Assembly: GCA_016283605.1 (NCBI GenBank)
Contig: JAEENF010000155.1
Location: 1 to 18,488, forward strand
Source of the DNA: Prevotella sp.
GTDB taxonomy: Bacteria; Bacteroidota; Bacteroidia; Bacteroidales; Bacteroidaceae
DNA length: 18,488 bases
Direction: 5' to 3'
Shown in pieces: positions 8,323-15,572 of this stretch. Position 1 is the stretch's first letter. Each line of letters begins with the position of its first letter. Position numbers and translations under genes: made by a program. The notes below the pieces were generated by a model. It was not told the DNA's origin. It was given only the letters and a program-made list of their open reading frames with translations, and did no database searches.

Positions 8323-10341
8323 TTATTTCTTCACCTTGTAGAGTCTGAACGACATCGGTGGAATATCATCGAGAAGAAGCGTAGAACCCTTACCGGCATC
8401 GAGTTTCAGCGAACCTGCCTTTGGTGCGATACGCTCAGGCTGATCAAGGGTATTCTCATCATCCATGCCGTTGTGCGAAAGCGTGAGTGTCTCAGCGTTA
8501 CGTTCGCCCTTCATACCCTGAAGAATGACAGAGACGGGCTGAGCCGTCTTGGAAACATTGACCACCTTGATGATCACACAGCCACTGTCCTTATCGAAGA
8601 CGGAAGAGGCATAGAGTCCGTCCTGTCCCTCGACACCTGCTACCGGACGCTTGTCCATCGTGGTAGAGAGGACGTTGGTTCCCTTGTTAGCCGCATACAT
8701 CTGCTGGACATAGTAGCTGCACGACTTGAACATACGGAGGTTGTCGAACCAGATAAGGTCAGGACGCCACTGCCAGCCTTCGACATGGGCGAAGAGCGGG
8801 GCGTAGGCCGTCATATAGACCACATCGGCATTGCGTTCCATACCCGTCATGAAAGCAGCCTCGAGGATAGCGGCCTCGTAGTGGTTCCACTTATGTTTGT
8901 TCTTCCCGTGACAGGCATATTCGCCTGCAAAGACCTTGGGACCCTTACGGTCGTAGGTGTCATAACGCATGGCACCACAGTTACCATATTTCTCCTTACC
9001 CTCTGGGGTAGCCAGGAACCAGTCCTCGTTACGATAGAAGTGTTCATCGACGAGATCGGCCTTCTGCTGCTTCATCGCAGCCCAACCCTTCTGCCACATC
9101 TCACCCTCAGAGTCAGGACCGCTGGTACCCACGATCTGCATCTGCGGATACTTGGCCTTGATGGCTTTCACAAAGGGCTCCAGTCGACGGAAATAGAGAT
9201 CGTCCCACTGCTCGTTGCCCACACCGATGAACTTCATGTTGAAGGGTTCTGGATGACCCATCTCAGCACGTTTGCGACCCCACTCGCTATCGGCAGCGCC
9301 ATTGGCGAACTCAATGAGGTCGAGACAGTCTTGGATGTAAGGCTGCAACTGGTCGTAAGGCACATGGGCAGTGTCGTCGTTCCAGTTCTGGAACTGACAG
9401 GCCATACCGACATTGAGCACTGGCAACGGCTCAGCACCGATATCCTCTGCGAGTTGGAAGAACTCGAAGAAGCCCAGACCATAGCTCTGGAAATAGTCGG
9501 GATAGAAACGATGGGGGAAGGTGTATTCCCAACGGTTCTCGTTCAGCGGACGGTTCTCAACAGGACCAATGGTGTTCTTCCACTGGTAACGTGTAGCGAG
9601 GTCGACACCCTCTACGATACAGCCGCCAGGGAACCGCAACAGCCCGGGATGCTCATCGGCGAGTGCCTGAGCCAGGTCGCGACGCATACCGTTCTTACGA
9701 TTCTTAAAGGTGTTGACAGGGAAGAGCGAGACATGCTCCAGATCGACGGTGTTCTGTCCGTCGAGATAGATGCGCAGCTGAGCCTTTGCGATGGTACGCG
9801 GCGACTTCATCACCAACTCATACTGTTTCCATTCGTTGCCAGTAATCTCCAGCTTCGTTTCAGCAAACTGCTGATTCTCCTCCATCGTAGCACGGTCGAT
9901 GAACTGCACTTTAATCCGGGCAGTACCCTGAGGTGCCTTCGCCCATACGGAGAAACGGTAGTCCTCGCCCTGATGCAGGCCGATGCCGAAGAAACCGTTA
10001 TTAGAGAGTCCTGAGCGGCGCTCCTTATGACCTGGCCAGCGCAGTTCCACATAATGGGGACAACGCTCGAAGGGACCGTCGGCCTTCACCTCGAAGGTGC
10101 CGAAGGCCTCCCACCCCATCAGACGGTCAGGAAACTCGAACGAGCGGTTCTTGATCAGTTCGCCATATAAGCCGCCATCGGCAGCGTAGTTAATGTCCTC
10201 GAAGAAGAGGCCATACATCGTGGGCTGAATAGGGGCACCCAGCTTTTTCGTGTTCACCTCAATCACGTGAGTCTGAGCCGACAACGCGAGCCCAGTCATC
10301 AGTGCATAAGCACCTGCAAGAAATCTTAATTTCATCTTCAT
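8323..10341 (-). CDS. Secreted alpha-L-arabinofuranosidase, GH51
   Basis: The predicted product removes alpha-L-arabinofuranosyl side chains from arabinan or arabinoxylan. The 672-aa protein has a signal peptide (MKMKLRFLAG, hydrophobic core to ~20, cleavage after ALSAQ), so it is periplasmic or surface-exposed. It begins with the GH51 pattern MYGLFFEDINYAADGGLYGELI. A carbohydrate-binding-like beta insertion spans ~80-210. A TIM barrel follows, with the acid/base in GVGNEQWDD (E377) and the nucleophile in FAGEYACHG (E474), then a C-terminal beta domain. Length and layout fit Bacteroidales GH51 enzymes with an inserted CBM. No SusC/SusD genes are near, so this is a lone enzyme rather than a visible PUL member. 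It has its own promoter and terminator. The exact substrate cannot be read from sequence. Confidence 0.94.
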   Translation of the reverse strand: MKMKLRFLAGAYALMTGLALSAQTHVIEVNTKKLGAPIQPTMYGLFFEDINYAADGGLYGELIKNRSFEFPDRLMGWEAFGTFEVKADGPFERCPHYVELRWPGHKERRSGLSNNGFFGIGLHQGEDYRFSVWAKAPQGTARIKVQFIDRATMEENQQFAETKLEITGNEWKQYELVMKSPRTIAKAQLRIYLDGQNTVDLEHVSLFPVNTFKNRKNGMRRDLAQALADEHPGLLRFPGGCIVEGVDLATRYQWKNTIGPVENRPLNENRWEYTFPHRFYPDYFQSYGLGFFEFFQLAEDIGAEPLPVLNVGMACQFQNWNDDTAHVPYDQLQPYIQDCLDLIEFANGAADSEWGRKRAEMGHPEPFNMKFIGVGNEQWDDLYFRRLEPFVKAIKAKYPQMQIVGTSGPDSEGEMWQKGWAAMKQQKADLVDEHFYRNEDWFLATPEGKEKYGNCGAMRYDTYDRKGPKVFAGEYACHGKNKHKWNHYEAAILEAAFMTGMERNADVVYMTAYAPLFAHVEGWQWRPDLIWFDNLRMFKSCSYYVQQMYAANKGTNVLSTTMDKRPVAGVEGQDGLYASSVFDKDSGCVIIKVVNVSKTAQPVSVILQGMKGERNAETLTLSHNGMDDENTLDQPERIAPKAGSLKLDAGKGSTLLLDDIPPMSFRLYKVKK

Positions 10342-10378
10342 TTAGTTTAGAAGTTATTAGTTTAAATCATTTCTGATG

Positions 10379-10386
10379 CAAAATTA
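10379..10386 (-). promoter_or_regulatory. -7 promoter box of the GH51 gene
   Basis: The minus strand reads TAATTTTG, an exact TAnnTTTG match, 37 bases upstream of the ATG and predicting a leader of roughly 30 bases. The -33 element is not obvious; the upstream region is A/T-rich. It is divergent from the promoter at 10407-10437. Confidence 0.6.
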
Positions 10387-10406
10387 GTTAAAAAAAAAGA
10401 GAAAAC

Positions 10407-10437
10407 TTTGCTTTTTCAAAGAAAAGATGTAATTTTG
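10407..10437 (+). promoter_or_regulatory. Full Bacteroidetes promoter of the receiver-herA unit
   Basis: TTTG at 10407-10410 and TAATTTTG at 10430-10437 are separated by exactly 19 bases, matching both consensus boxes and spacing of the primary Bacteroidetes sigma. The predicted leader to the ATG at 10488 is about 44 bases and A-rich. This is the best promoter in the window. Confidence 0.8.
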
Positions 10438-10487
10438 TGAATTATTAAGAAACAAACAAATCACAATCCCATTAAAACCGAAGTGTT

Positions 10488-10847
10488 ATGAAGAAAATAT
10501 TAATTGCAGAAGACAACGACAGCAACTTCATCCTGATGACGTATATTCTGAAGAAGCATTATCAATATGAGCGTGCCAAGAACGGTCAGGAAGCTGTAGA
10601 TTTGGTAGGGAAGAACGAATACGACCTGGTACTGATGGACATCAAGATGCCAGTGATGGGCGGTCTTGAGGCTACGAAGAAGATCAAGGAAATTCGTCCT
10701 GAGTTGCCTATCATCGCCGTTACGGCCAATGCTTTCGACAGCGACCGTCAGGCGGCTTTCGATGCCGGCTGCGACGATTTTCTCTCTAAGCCTATCAGCA
10801 GTGACATCTGTCTGGCAACCATCGCCAAAGTGTTTGGAGAAGATTAA
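10488..10847 (+). CDS. Stand-alone response-regulator receiver (CheY-like)
   Basis: This is a single phosphoacceptor domain of 119 aa with no output domain. The active site is complete: E8/D9 in LIAEDND, phosphoacceptor D51 in LVLMDIKMPVMGG, T79 in IAVTAN and K101 in FLSKPIS. The AEDND...N pattern resembles receivers of hybrid histidine kinases more than DNA-binding regulators, so it may act in a phosphorelay or by protein-protein contact (inference). No kinase gene is in the window. It has a consensus promoter and is followed 26 bases later by the HerA-like ATPase gene on the same strand, so the two are probably co-transcribed; no functional link between them is known to me. Confidence 0.9.
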   Translation: MKKILIAEDNDSNFILMTYILKKHYQYERAKNGQEAVDLVGKNEYDLVLMDIKMPVMGGLEATKKIKEIRPELPIIAVTANAFDSDRQAAFDAGCDDFLSKPISSDICLATIAKVFGED

Positions 10848-10850
10848 TGT

Positions 10851-10871
10851 GTAAGAGGTAAGAGATAAGAG
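10851..10871 (+). repeat. Heptamer array, three NTAAGAG units
   Basis: GTAAGAG, GTAAGAG and ATAAGAG stand in tandem (10851-10857, 10858-10864, 10865-10871) and fill almost all of the 26-base gap between the receiver stop and the herA-like ATG at 10874. The purine-rich strand is the coding strand, so the array also forms the translation-initiation region of the downstream gene. Confidence 0.75.
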
Positions 10872-10873
10872 AT

Positions 10874-12460
10874 ATGTTAGATCAGGAAAGAGGGCTCTAC
10901 ATTGCCCACTGCTCCAACGGAGCACTCAGCATCAATCCCAAGATGGCCAATCGTCATGGTCTTATCGCAGGTGCTACTGGTACAGGTAAGACCGTCACCC
11001 TGCAGGTCATCGCAGAATCGTTCTGCCAGGCTGGTGTACCTTGTTTCATGGCCGACATGAAGGGCGACCTCTCAGGTATCTCGCAGGTGGGTAAGATGAG
11101 TGGCTTCATCGAGAAGCGTCTGCCAGAGTTCGGTATCGAGAATCCTGAGTTCCAGGCTTGTCCTGTACGTCTCTTTGACGTCTACGGCGAACAGGGTCAT
11201 CCCATGCGCGCCACCATCTCACAGATGGGACCGCAGCTGTTGTCGCGACTGATGGGGCTGAACGAGACGCAGGACGGTGTTCTGAACATCGTGTTCCGCA
11301 TCGCCGACGAGCGCGGACTGCTGCTCATCGACCTCAAGGATCTGCGTTCGATGCTGGATTGGGTGGCCAAGAATGCCAAGCAGTATACCACCCAGTACGG
11401 CAATATCACCACGGCCACCATCGGTGCCATCCAGCGTGCCCTCTTGCAGTTGGAGGCTCAGGGAGCCGACAAGTTCTTCGGCGAGCCCTCCTTCGACATC
11501 TACGACCTCATGCAGTGTGAGGGCGGCAAGGGTGTGATGAACGTCCTCGCAGCCGACAAGCTGATGCTGCAGCCCAAGCTCTACTCTACCTTCCTATTGT
11601 GGTTGATGAGTGAGCTCTACTCTACCCTCCCTGAGGTGGGCGACCTGCCTCAACCCAAGCTGGTCTTCTTCTTCGACGAGGCCCACATGCTCTTCACAGA
11701 CACCTCGAAAGCCTTGCTCGACAAGATCGAGCAGGTGATCCGTCTGATCCGTTCTAAGGGTGTGGGTATCTACTTCATCACCCAGAGTCCGACGGACATC
11801 CCAGAGAATATCCTCGGCCAGTTGGGTAACCGTGTGCAGCACGCGCTCCGTGCCTATACACCGAAGGACCAGAAGGCCGTGAAGACCGCTGCCGACACCT
11901 TCCGTGCTAATCCCGAGTTCAAGACCGACGAGGCCATCATGAATCTGGAGACGGGTGAGGCTCTCGTGAGCTTCCTCGACGAGAAGGGTGCCCCCAGCAT
12001 TGTGGAGCGCGCCAAGATTCTCTTCCCCTTGTCGCAAATCGGCGCCATCACTGAGGGCCAGCGTCTCGACCTGATCAAACAGAGTCGTATCTACGGAAAA
12101 TACGATACGCCCGTCGACCGTGAGAGTGCCTTCGAGGTGCTGATGGCCGAGGCTGAGCGTCAACTTGCCGAGAAGGAGAAAGAGGAAGCCAACCTCGAAG
12201 TTCCCAAGCCTGGCAAGGAACCCAAGGCCGAGAAGAAAAAGCCAGGTATGATGAGCAAGGTGGCCAAGGCTGTGATGACAGCCCTCACCTCTACCCTCGC
12301 TGCCATCCTCGGCTCATGGGTCAGCGACAAGGTGTCAGGTAAGAAGACGAAGTCAAAGACGTCGGCCAAGGAAAAGGTGGTGAAGAATGCCACCAGCGCC
12401 GCCACACGCACCATCACGCGTGAGCTCACCCGCGACATCCTCGGCAACTTAATCAAATAA
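10874..12460 (+). CDS. HerA-like ATPase, DUF853 (YjgR) family
   Basis: This is a FtsK/HerA-class P-loop ATPase; the cellular role of the DUF853/YjgR family is not established. The 528-aa protein has Walker A GATGTGKT at 33-40, Walker B LVFFFDEAH at 263-271, a sensor segment FITQSP at 301-306, and NRVQHALRAYTPKDQ with arginines R320/R326 that may serve as fingers. The first 20 residues (ERGLYIAHCSNGALSINPKM) fit the family start. The C-terminal ~100 residues are charged, then carry a hydrophobic alanine-rich patch (TALTSTLAAILGSWVS) before a basic tail. The ATG at 10874 follows the heptamer array. The stop overlaps the convergent phosphopantetheinyl transferase gene by 8 bases. This is not the NurA-linked archaeal HerA, and no nuclease partner is adjacent. 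Confidence 0.9.
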   Translation: MLDQERGLYIAHCSNGALSINPKMANRHGLIAGATGTGKTVTLQVIAESFCQAGVPCFMADMKGDLSGISQVGKMSGFIEKRLPEFGIENPEFQACPVRLFDVYGEQGHPMRATISQMGPQLLSRLMGLNETQDGVLNIVFRIADERGLLLIDLKDLRSMLDWVAKNAKQYTTQYGNITTATIGAIQRALLQLEAQGADKFFGEPSFDIYDLMQCEGGKGVMNVLAADKLMLQPKLYSTFLLWLMSELYSTLPEVGDLPQPKLVFFFDEAHMLFTDTSKALLDKIEQVIRLIRSKGVGIYFITQSPTDIPENILGQLGNRVQHALRAYTPKDQKAVKTAADTFRANPEFKTDEAIMNLETGEALVSFLDEKGAPSIVERAKILFPLSQIGAITEGQRLDLIKQSRIYGKYDTPVDRESAFEVLMAEAERQLAEKEKEEANLEVPKPGKEPKAEKKKPGMMSKVAKAVMTALTSTLAAILGSWVSDKVSGKKTKSKTSAKEKVVKNATSAATRTITRELTRDILGNLIK

Positions 12461-13016
12461 GTTCTTCACAAACCGTATAGATATACCGCTGTCGATCGAC
12501 AGTGGTATATTTGTATCTGGAGGTATCGATGACCGTCTTGATATCATTGCTGATGCCTGTGCCGATGAGTTTCAGCGTGGCCTCCTTCATCGTCCAGAGA
12601 CGGATAAAGACCGAGGCAGGATCCGCTGCCGATTCTATCTCACGGATCTCCTCGTCATTCATCGTATAGTGCACCAGCGACTCCCTATATTCCCGGATGC
12701 TCTCAACGTCGACACCCACGGGCTGATCGCTAATGACACAGGCGACCGCCTCCTTACAATGACTCAGGTTAAAGTGAATCTCCGGATGACCCTCGATAAA
12801 GGGCTTGCCGTGTTCATTGTACTCGAAGATGGGATTCTCTGTGATGCCGTATGCCTCGCGCAGACCCTGCTTCAGCAACCGATACGCCAGCACACAGAGC
12901 CGCTGGCCCTGTTCAAATTTGAACTTCAGCGCCTGCTCCCGTCGCTGTGGCGAAATCTCCTTCAACGCCGCCTCGAGGTCAAACGTCCAAATATCCTCAC
13001 TCACCCAAACCTTCAT
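12453..13016 (-). CDS. 4'-phosphopantetheinyl transferase (Sfp type)
   Basis: The enzyme transfers phosphopantetheine from CoA to a conserved serine on acyl or peptidyl carrier proteins. The 187-aa protein has the superfamily motifs: HFNLSH at 81-86, GVDVESIR at 101-108 (Mg2+ ligands D103, E105) and RLWTMKEATLKL at 139-150 (W141, K144, E145). The ATG at 13016 (MKVWVSED) is preferred over a GTG one codon upstream, which belongs to the repeat array. The gene follows rmuC across a 41-base gap made of heptamers. No PKS, NRPS or acyl carrier gene lies in the window, so the target carrier is unknown. A palindrome lies in the last part of the gene. Confidence 0.92.
   Translation of the reverse strand: MKVWVSEDIWTFDLEAALKEISPQRREQALKFKFEQGQRLCVLAYRLLKQGLREAYGITENPIFEYNEHGKPFIEGHPEIHFNLSHCKEAVACVISDQPVGVDVESIREYRESLVHYTMNDEEIREIESAADPASVFIRLWTMKEATLKLIGTGISNDIKTVIDTSRYKYTTVDRQRYIYTVCEELI
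12481..12510. repeat. Near-perfect 14-bp-arm palindrome, possible terminator of herA-like gene
   Basis: The arms at 12481-12494 (atataccgctgtcg) and 12497-12510 (cgacagtggtatat) pair with one G-U wobble around a 2-base centre. It starts 21 bases after the herA-like stop but inside the coding region of the opposing phosphopantetheinyl transferase gene (its C-terminal ~15-25 codons). On the + strand only three T residues are contiguous with the stem, so termination is plausible but not certain. Confidence 0.6.
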
Positions 13017-13021
13017 CACTT

Positions 13022-13063
13022 TTCACTATTCACTATTCACTTTTCACTATTCACTTTTCACTC
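13022..13063 (-). repeat. Heptamer array, six TTCACTN units
   Basis: There are six tandem 7-mers (TTCACTA, TTCACTA, TTCACTT, TTCACTA, TTCACTT, TTCACTC on the + strand). They fill the rmuC to phosphopantetheinyl transferase spacer. The last unit provides the rmuC stop codon (GAG TGA on the minus strand), and the first abuts the start region of the next gene. The purine-rich strand is the coding strand. Confidence 0.85.
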
Positions 13064-14362
13064 TATCCCCACTTCCGGCATCGGAATCTTACGGTTGGCG
13101 TTCTCTTTGGCCCCGAGGTCGATGAGCTCACGCCCCTTCTGCGCCACACTCTGCCGACCAGTGATCAGTTTGTTATTGGCATTGTCGTATGCCTTGTTCA
13201 CAGCGTCGAGTTTTGCACCCAGGTCGTTATAGCGCTGCACAAAATCGCCCAGACGGTCGAGCAACTGCTCCGCCAGTCCGAAGACCTTCTCCTGGTTCTC
13301 CGCTTGCTGGTTCTGCACCCAGGCGATATGGATCATGTGGAGGATACCCAGCAGATTCTGTTCACCCGTGACGAACACCTTCTTCTCGAAGGCCTCGCGC
13401 CACAGTGTGGGGTCATTAGCGAGTGCCAGCTGCAACGACGACTCGAAGGGCACGAACATAATCACGAAGTCCACGGCATCACGACCGTTCTTGATATACT
13501 TCGAATAGTCCTTACGCGCCAGTTCGTTCACATGCTGACGCACACTCTTGATATGCTCCTGCAGATAACGTTCCTTGTCCTCGGGCGACTCGGCATTGAC
13601 ATATTTCTCATACGCCACCAGCGACACCTTAGAGTCGACGATGGCATCCTGTCCCTGCGGATAGTGCAGGATCACGTCGGGCTGCATCTCCTTACCCGTC
13701 TCGTCGTGCTTCAGCGGACGACCCAGTTCGTCGCGCAGCCGTGCCTGTACCTCGTAATGGATACCCTCTGTCAGACCCTGACTCGCCAACAGGTCGCCGA
13801 GAATGATCTCGCCCATATTGCCTGAGACCTTATTGTCGCGACGCAGCACGTTGGTCAGACTCTCCGTCTTCTCACCCAGCTGCTGTGTCTGCTGCATCAT
13901 CATCTTCATCTGCTCGGCGAAACTGGCAGAATAGCCTGCCGACTTCTCCTGATTCTCGTGGATGGCCTTCTGCATCTTCTCGACGGCGTCTTTCAGCGGC
14001 TGGGTGATACCCGTCATCGTCTCGGTGTTCGACTCCTTCAGCTTCGAGGCACTGGTCTCCAACAGTTGCTGGGCCATGTTCTTGAAGCGCTCCTCGTGAC
14101 GCTTCAGTTCCTCGTCCATCTGCTGACGCACCAGTTCCAGTTCTCGCCCCTGACTCTCAGCCTTCGCATTCAACTGTTTGTTCTCCGCCTCCAGATGCTG
14201 CACACGACTGGAAGCCGATGCCAGCTGTTCGTTCTTCATCGAGAGCTCGATGTCCTTCTTGCCACCCTCCACGCGCAACATATCCATCTTACGGTCCATC
14301 AGCAGATAGAGCACTACCGCTCCAACCGCCACACCTATCAATATATATAAAGCAATTATCAT
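13058..14362 (-). CDS. rmuC: DNA recombination protein RmuC
   Basis: RmuC is a nuclease-like protein that limits DNA inversions/rearrangements at short inverted repeats in E. coli. The 434-aa protein starts with one membrane helix (IIALYILIGVAVGAVVLYLL), followed by a long coiled coil (~25-165) and the RmuC domain. The domain opens with NKVSGNMGEIIL at 177-188 and has a PD-(D/E)XK-type core: MQPDVILHYP (D229), then AIVDSKVSL (D243, K245). Conserved MFVPFE and LLGILHMI segments follow. The ATG at 14362 is the only reasonable start for the helix. A -7 box lies 17 bases upstream. Its final codons and stop lie inside the heptamer array, so its C terminus (PEVGIE) is set by the repeat. Confidence 0.93.
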   Translation of the reverse strand: MIIALYILIGVAVGAVVLYLLMDRKMDMLRVEGGKKDIELSMKNEQLASASSRVQHLEAENKQLNAKAESQGRELELVRQQMDEELKRHEERFKNMAQQLLETSASKLKESNTETMTGITQPLKDAVEKMQKAIHENQEKSAGYSASFAEQMKMMMQQTQQLGEKTESLTNVLRRDNKVSGNMGEIILGDLLASQGLTEGIHYEVQARLRDELGRPLKHDETGKEMQPDVILHYPQGQDAIVDSKVSLVAYEKYVNAESPEDKERYLQEHIKSVRQHVNELARKDYSKYIKNGRDAVDFVIMFVPFESSLQLALANDPTLWREAFEKKVFVTGEQNLLGILHMIHIAWVQNQQAENQEKVFGLAEQLLDRLGDFVQRYNDLGAKLDAVNKAYDNANNKLITGRQSVAQKGRELIDLGAKENANRKIPMPEVGIE

Positions 14363-14379
14363 CCCATTTTATTTTGATG

Positions 14380-14387
14380 CAAAAATA
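14380..14387 (-). promoter_or_regulatory. -7 promoter box of rmuC
   Basis: The minus strand reads TATTTTTG, an exact TAnnTTTG match. A -33 box is not evident. The leader before the rmuC ATG would be about 10 bases, again short. Confidence 0.5.
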
Positions 14388-14458
14388 CGGATAAAAATCG
14401 GAAATCGAGGAATTAAAGAATTAAAAAATGAAAAAAAACGATGGTGACAAACAAATTC

Positions 14459-14486
14459 TTCACTTTTCACTTTCCACTATTCACTT
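14459..14486. repeat. Heptamer array, four TTCACTN units, in a promoter region
   Basis: TTCACTT, TTCACTT, TCCACTA and TTCACTT stand in tandem on the + strand. The array covers the -33 position of the DUF4332 promoter and ends 7 bases before its -7 box. It lies in the 186-base divergent gap between rmuC and the DUF4332 gene (14363-14548), which otherwise holds the two promoters and A/T-rich sequence. Confidence 0.8.
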
Positions 14487-14501
14487 TTTTTCGTATCTTT
14501 G
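14471..14501 (+). promoter_or_regulatory. Promoter of the DUF4332 gene
   Basis: TATCTTTG at 14494-14501 is an exact -7 box, and TTTC at 14471-14474 is a one-mismatch -33 box at a 19-base spacing. The predicted leader of about 40 bases is A/T-rich without a Shine-Dalgarno, as is common for well-expressed Bacteroidetes genes. The -33 box lies within the heptamer array. Confidence 0.65.
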
Positions 14502-14548
14502 CGGCATAATTACTTATTATCTTACAAACTTTTAAACCCAACAAAATT

Positions 14549-14956
14549 ATGGATTACAAGATTATCGACATCGAAGGTGTAGGCGACGTTTATGCAGAGA
14601 AGCTGGTTGCCGCAGGTATCAACAAGGTAAGTGAACTGCTCGAGAAGTGTGCAGCCCCCAAGGGCCGCAAGGAGCTGGCAGAGGCTACAGGCATCAGCGA
14701 GAAGCTGATCCTGCGCTGGACCAACCATGCCGACCTGTTCCGCATCAACGGCGTAGGTCCTCAGTTCTCTGAGTTGCTCGAGAAGGCTGGCGTTGACACC
14801 GTCAAGGAGTTCCGTCACCGTGTGGCTGAGAACCTGCAGCCGAAGCTGGAGGAGATCAACGCTGAGTTCCACATCTGCGGACGTGTTCCTGCCGTCAGCG
14901 AGATTCAGAAGATGATCGACCAGGCCAAGGAACTTGAGCCAAAGATGACGTACTAA
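14549..14956 (+). CDS. DUF4332 helix-hairpin-helix protein
   Basis: This is a small protein (135 aa) built from two helix-hairpin-helix-like units: IEGVGDVYAEKLVAAGINKV at ~8-27 and INGVGPQFSELLEKAGVDTV at ~66-85, each followed by a helical stretch. This resembles the DUF4332 family and, more distantly, the HhH motifs of DNA-binding and repair proteins. DNA binding is plausible but unproven. It has no signal peptide. It is a single-gene transcription unit with a good promoter and a strong terminator directly behind it, which suggests high, independent expression. Neighbours give no clear functional hint beyond rmuC upstream on the other strand. Confidence 0.88.
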   Translation: MDYKIIDIEGVGDVYAEKLVAAGINKVSELLEKCAAPKGRKELAEATGISEKLILRWTNHADLFRINGVGPQFSELLEKAGVDTVKEFRHRVAENLQPKLEEINAEFHICGRVPAVSEIQKMIDQAKELEPKMTY

Positions 14957-14974
14957 ACCTCATTCCTCAAAATG

Positions 14975-15006
14975 AAAGCCCGCCGACATTGGCGGGCTTT
15001 TCTTTT
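14975..15006 (+). terminator. Strong terminator after the DUF4332 gene
   Basis: The arms AAAGCCCGCC (14975-14984) and GGCGGGCTTT (14991-15000) are a perfect 10-bp stem with a 6-base loop, followed by a T-rich tail. It starts 18 bases after the stop. Read on the minus strand the stem is followed by CATTTTG, so it may also stop transcripts of the convergent M15 peptidase gene, whose stop is at 15005. Confidence 0.92.
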
Positions 15007-15553
15007 AGAAGTGCACATACCTGCGGTTGCCTTTCGGCCGCACCGCGAAATGCACCCAGATGGTCGTGCCACGTTTCTCGAGGATGAGCTCGTCGAAGTC
15101 CATCTTCTTACCATCCGCGATGTCCAGCAGGATGCAGGCATAGCGTATGGCTTGCTCCTTCCCCGCACAGTGGATATCCACCGCACAACCCGTCAGATGG
15201 TTCGAGTTCTTGGCACCTCCGCATTTCTGATTCACCTCTGGCGACCTGAAACCACTATTGATCACGATGGGGCTCTCCTGTGACACACAGGGACTGTCCC
15301 CTCTGTGAGCAGGGAGCTCAGCGACCGAATTACTGGGGGACTGTCCCTCGCGTGTCACCTTCCTCTGACCGTAGAGCAAATTATACCTGCTCCTAAGTTC
15401 CTCCAACCAGTTCACGCAAAGATTAATGAGGTTCTCGATATGCACCCTTGATGGTATATTCCCATCCTGCGGATGATAACTTGTTTTCGTCATCTCTCCT
15501 AAACTAAAGTGCTCGGAGAGTTTTGCTTGCTTATTGATTTCAACTTCTTTCAT
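15005..15553 (-). CDS. M15-family peptidase (DD-carboxypeptidase / endolysin-like) with in-frame insert
   Basis: This is a putative zinc peptidase cutting peptidoglycan stem peptides. The 182-aa protein has the M15 pattern: INSGFRSPEVNQKCGG (98-113), then SNHLTGCAVDI with H119 and D126, and WVHFAV with H168 as the third zinc ligand. No signal peptide is seen, so release would need lysis, as with phage lysins (inference). Residues ~64-92 look foreign to the fold: they lie between LLYGQ and ESPIVINSG, a junction normally short in relatives, and are encoded by the palindromic element at 15280-15358. Upstream lies the primase gene; similar lysin genes often accompany BT4734/DUF3987 genes in Bacteroidales. 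Whether the insert harms activity is unknown. Confidence 0.85.
   Translation of the reverse strand: MKEVEINKQAKLSEHFSLGEMTKTSYHPQDGNIPSRVHIENLINLCVNWLEELRSRYNLLYGQRKVTREGQSPSNSVAELPAHRGDSPCVSQESPIVINSGFRSPEVNQKCGGAKNSNHLTGCAVDIHCAGKEQAIRYACILLDIADGKKMDFDELILEKRGTTIWVHFAVRPKGNRRYVHF
15280..15358. repeat. 79-bp REP/MITE-like palindromic element inside the M15 gene
   Basis: Terminal inverted repeats GTGACAC (15280-15286) and GTGTCAC (15352-15358) bound two oppositely oriented palindromic units with the core GGGACtGTCCC (15290-15300 and 15336-15346). A central stem TGAGC/GCTCA (15306-15310, 15316-15320) lies between them. This is the layout of a paired REP (BIME-like) element or small MITE. It is translated in frame within the M15 peptidase. 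No transposase is present in the window. Confidence 0.75.
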
Positions 15554-15572
15554 ACTTCTTATATTTTAATGT

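Noticed and set aside
8473..10014. 513-residue open frame on the + strand
   Set aside because: It is exactly antisense to the GH51 gene, which has signal peptide, catalytic motifs, promoter and terminator. The opposite frame is low in stops only because of codon bias; no motifs or promoter support it.
13022..13063. Possible CRISPR-like array
   Set aside because: Units are only 7 bases and directly adjacent, with no spacers and no cas genes.
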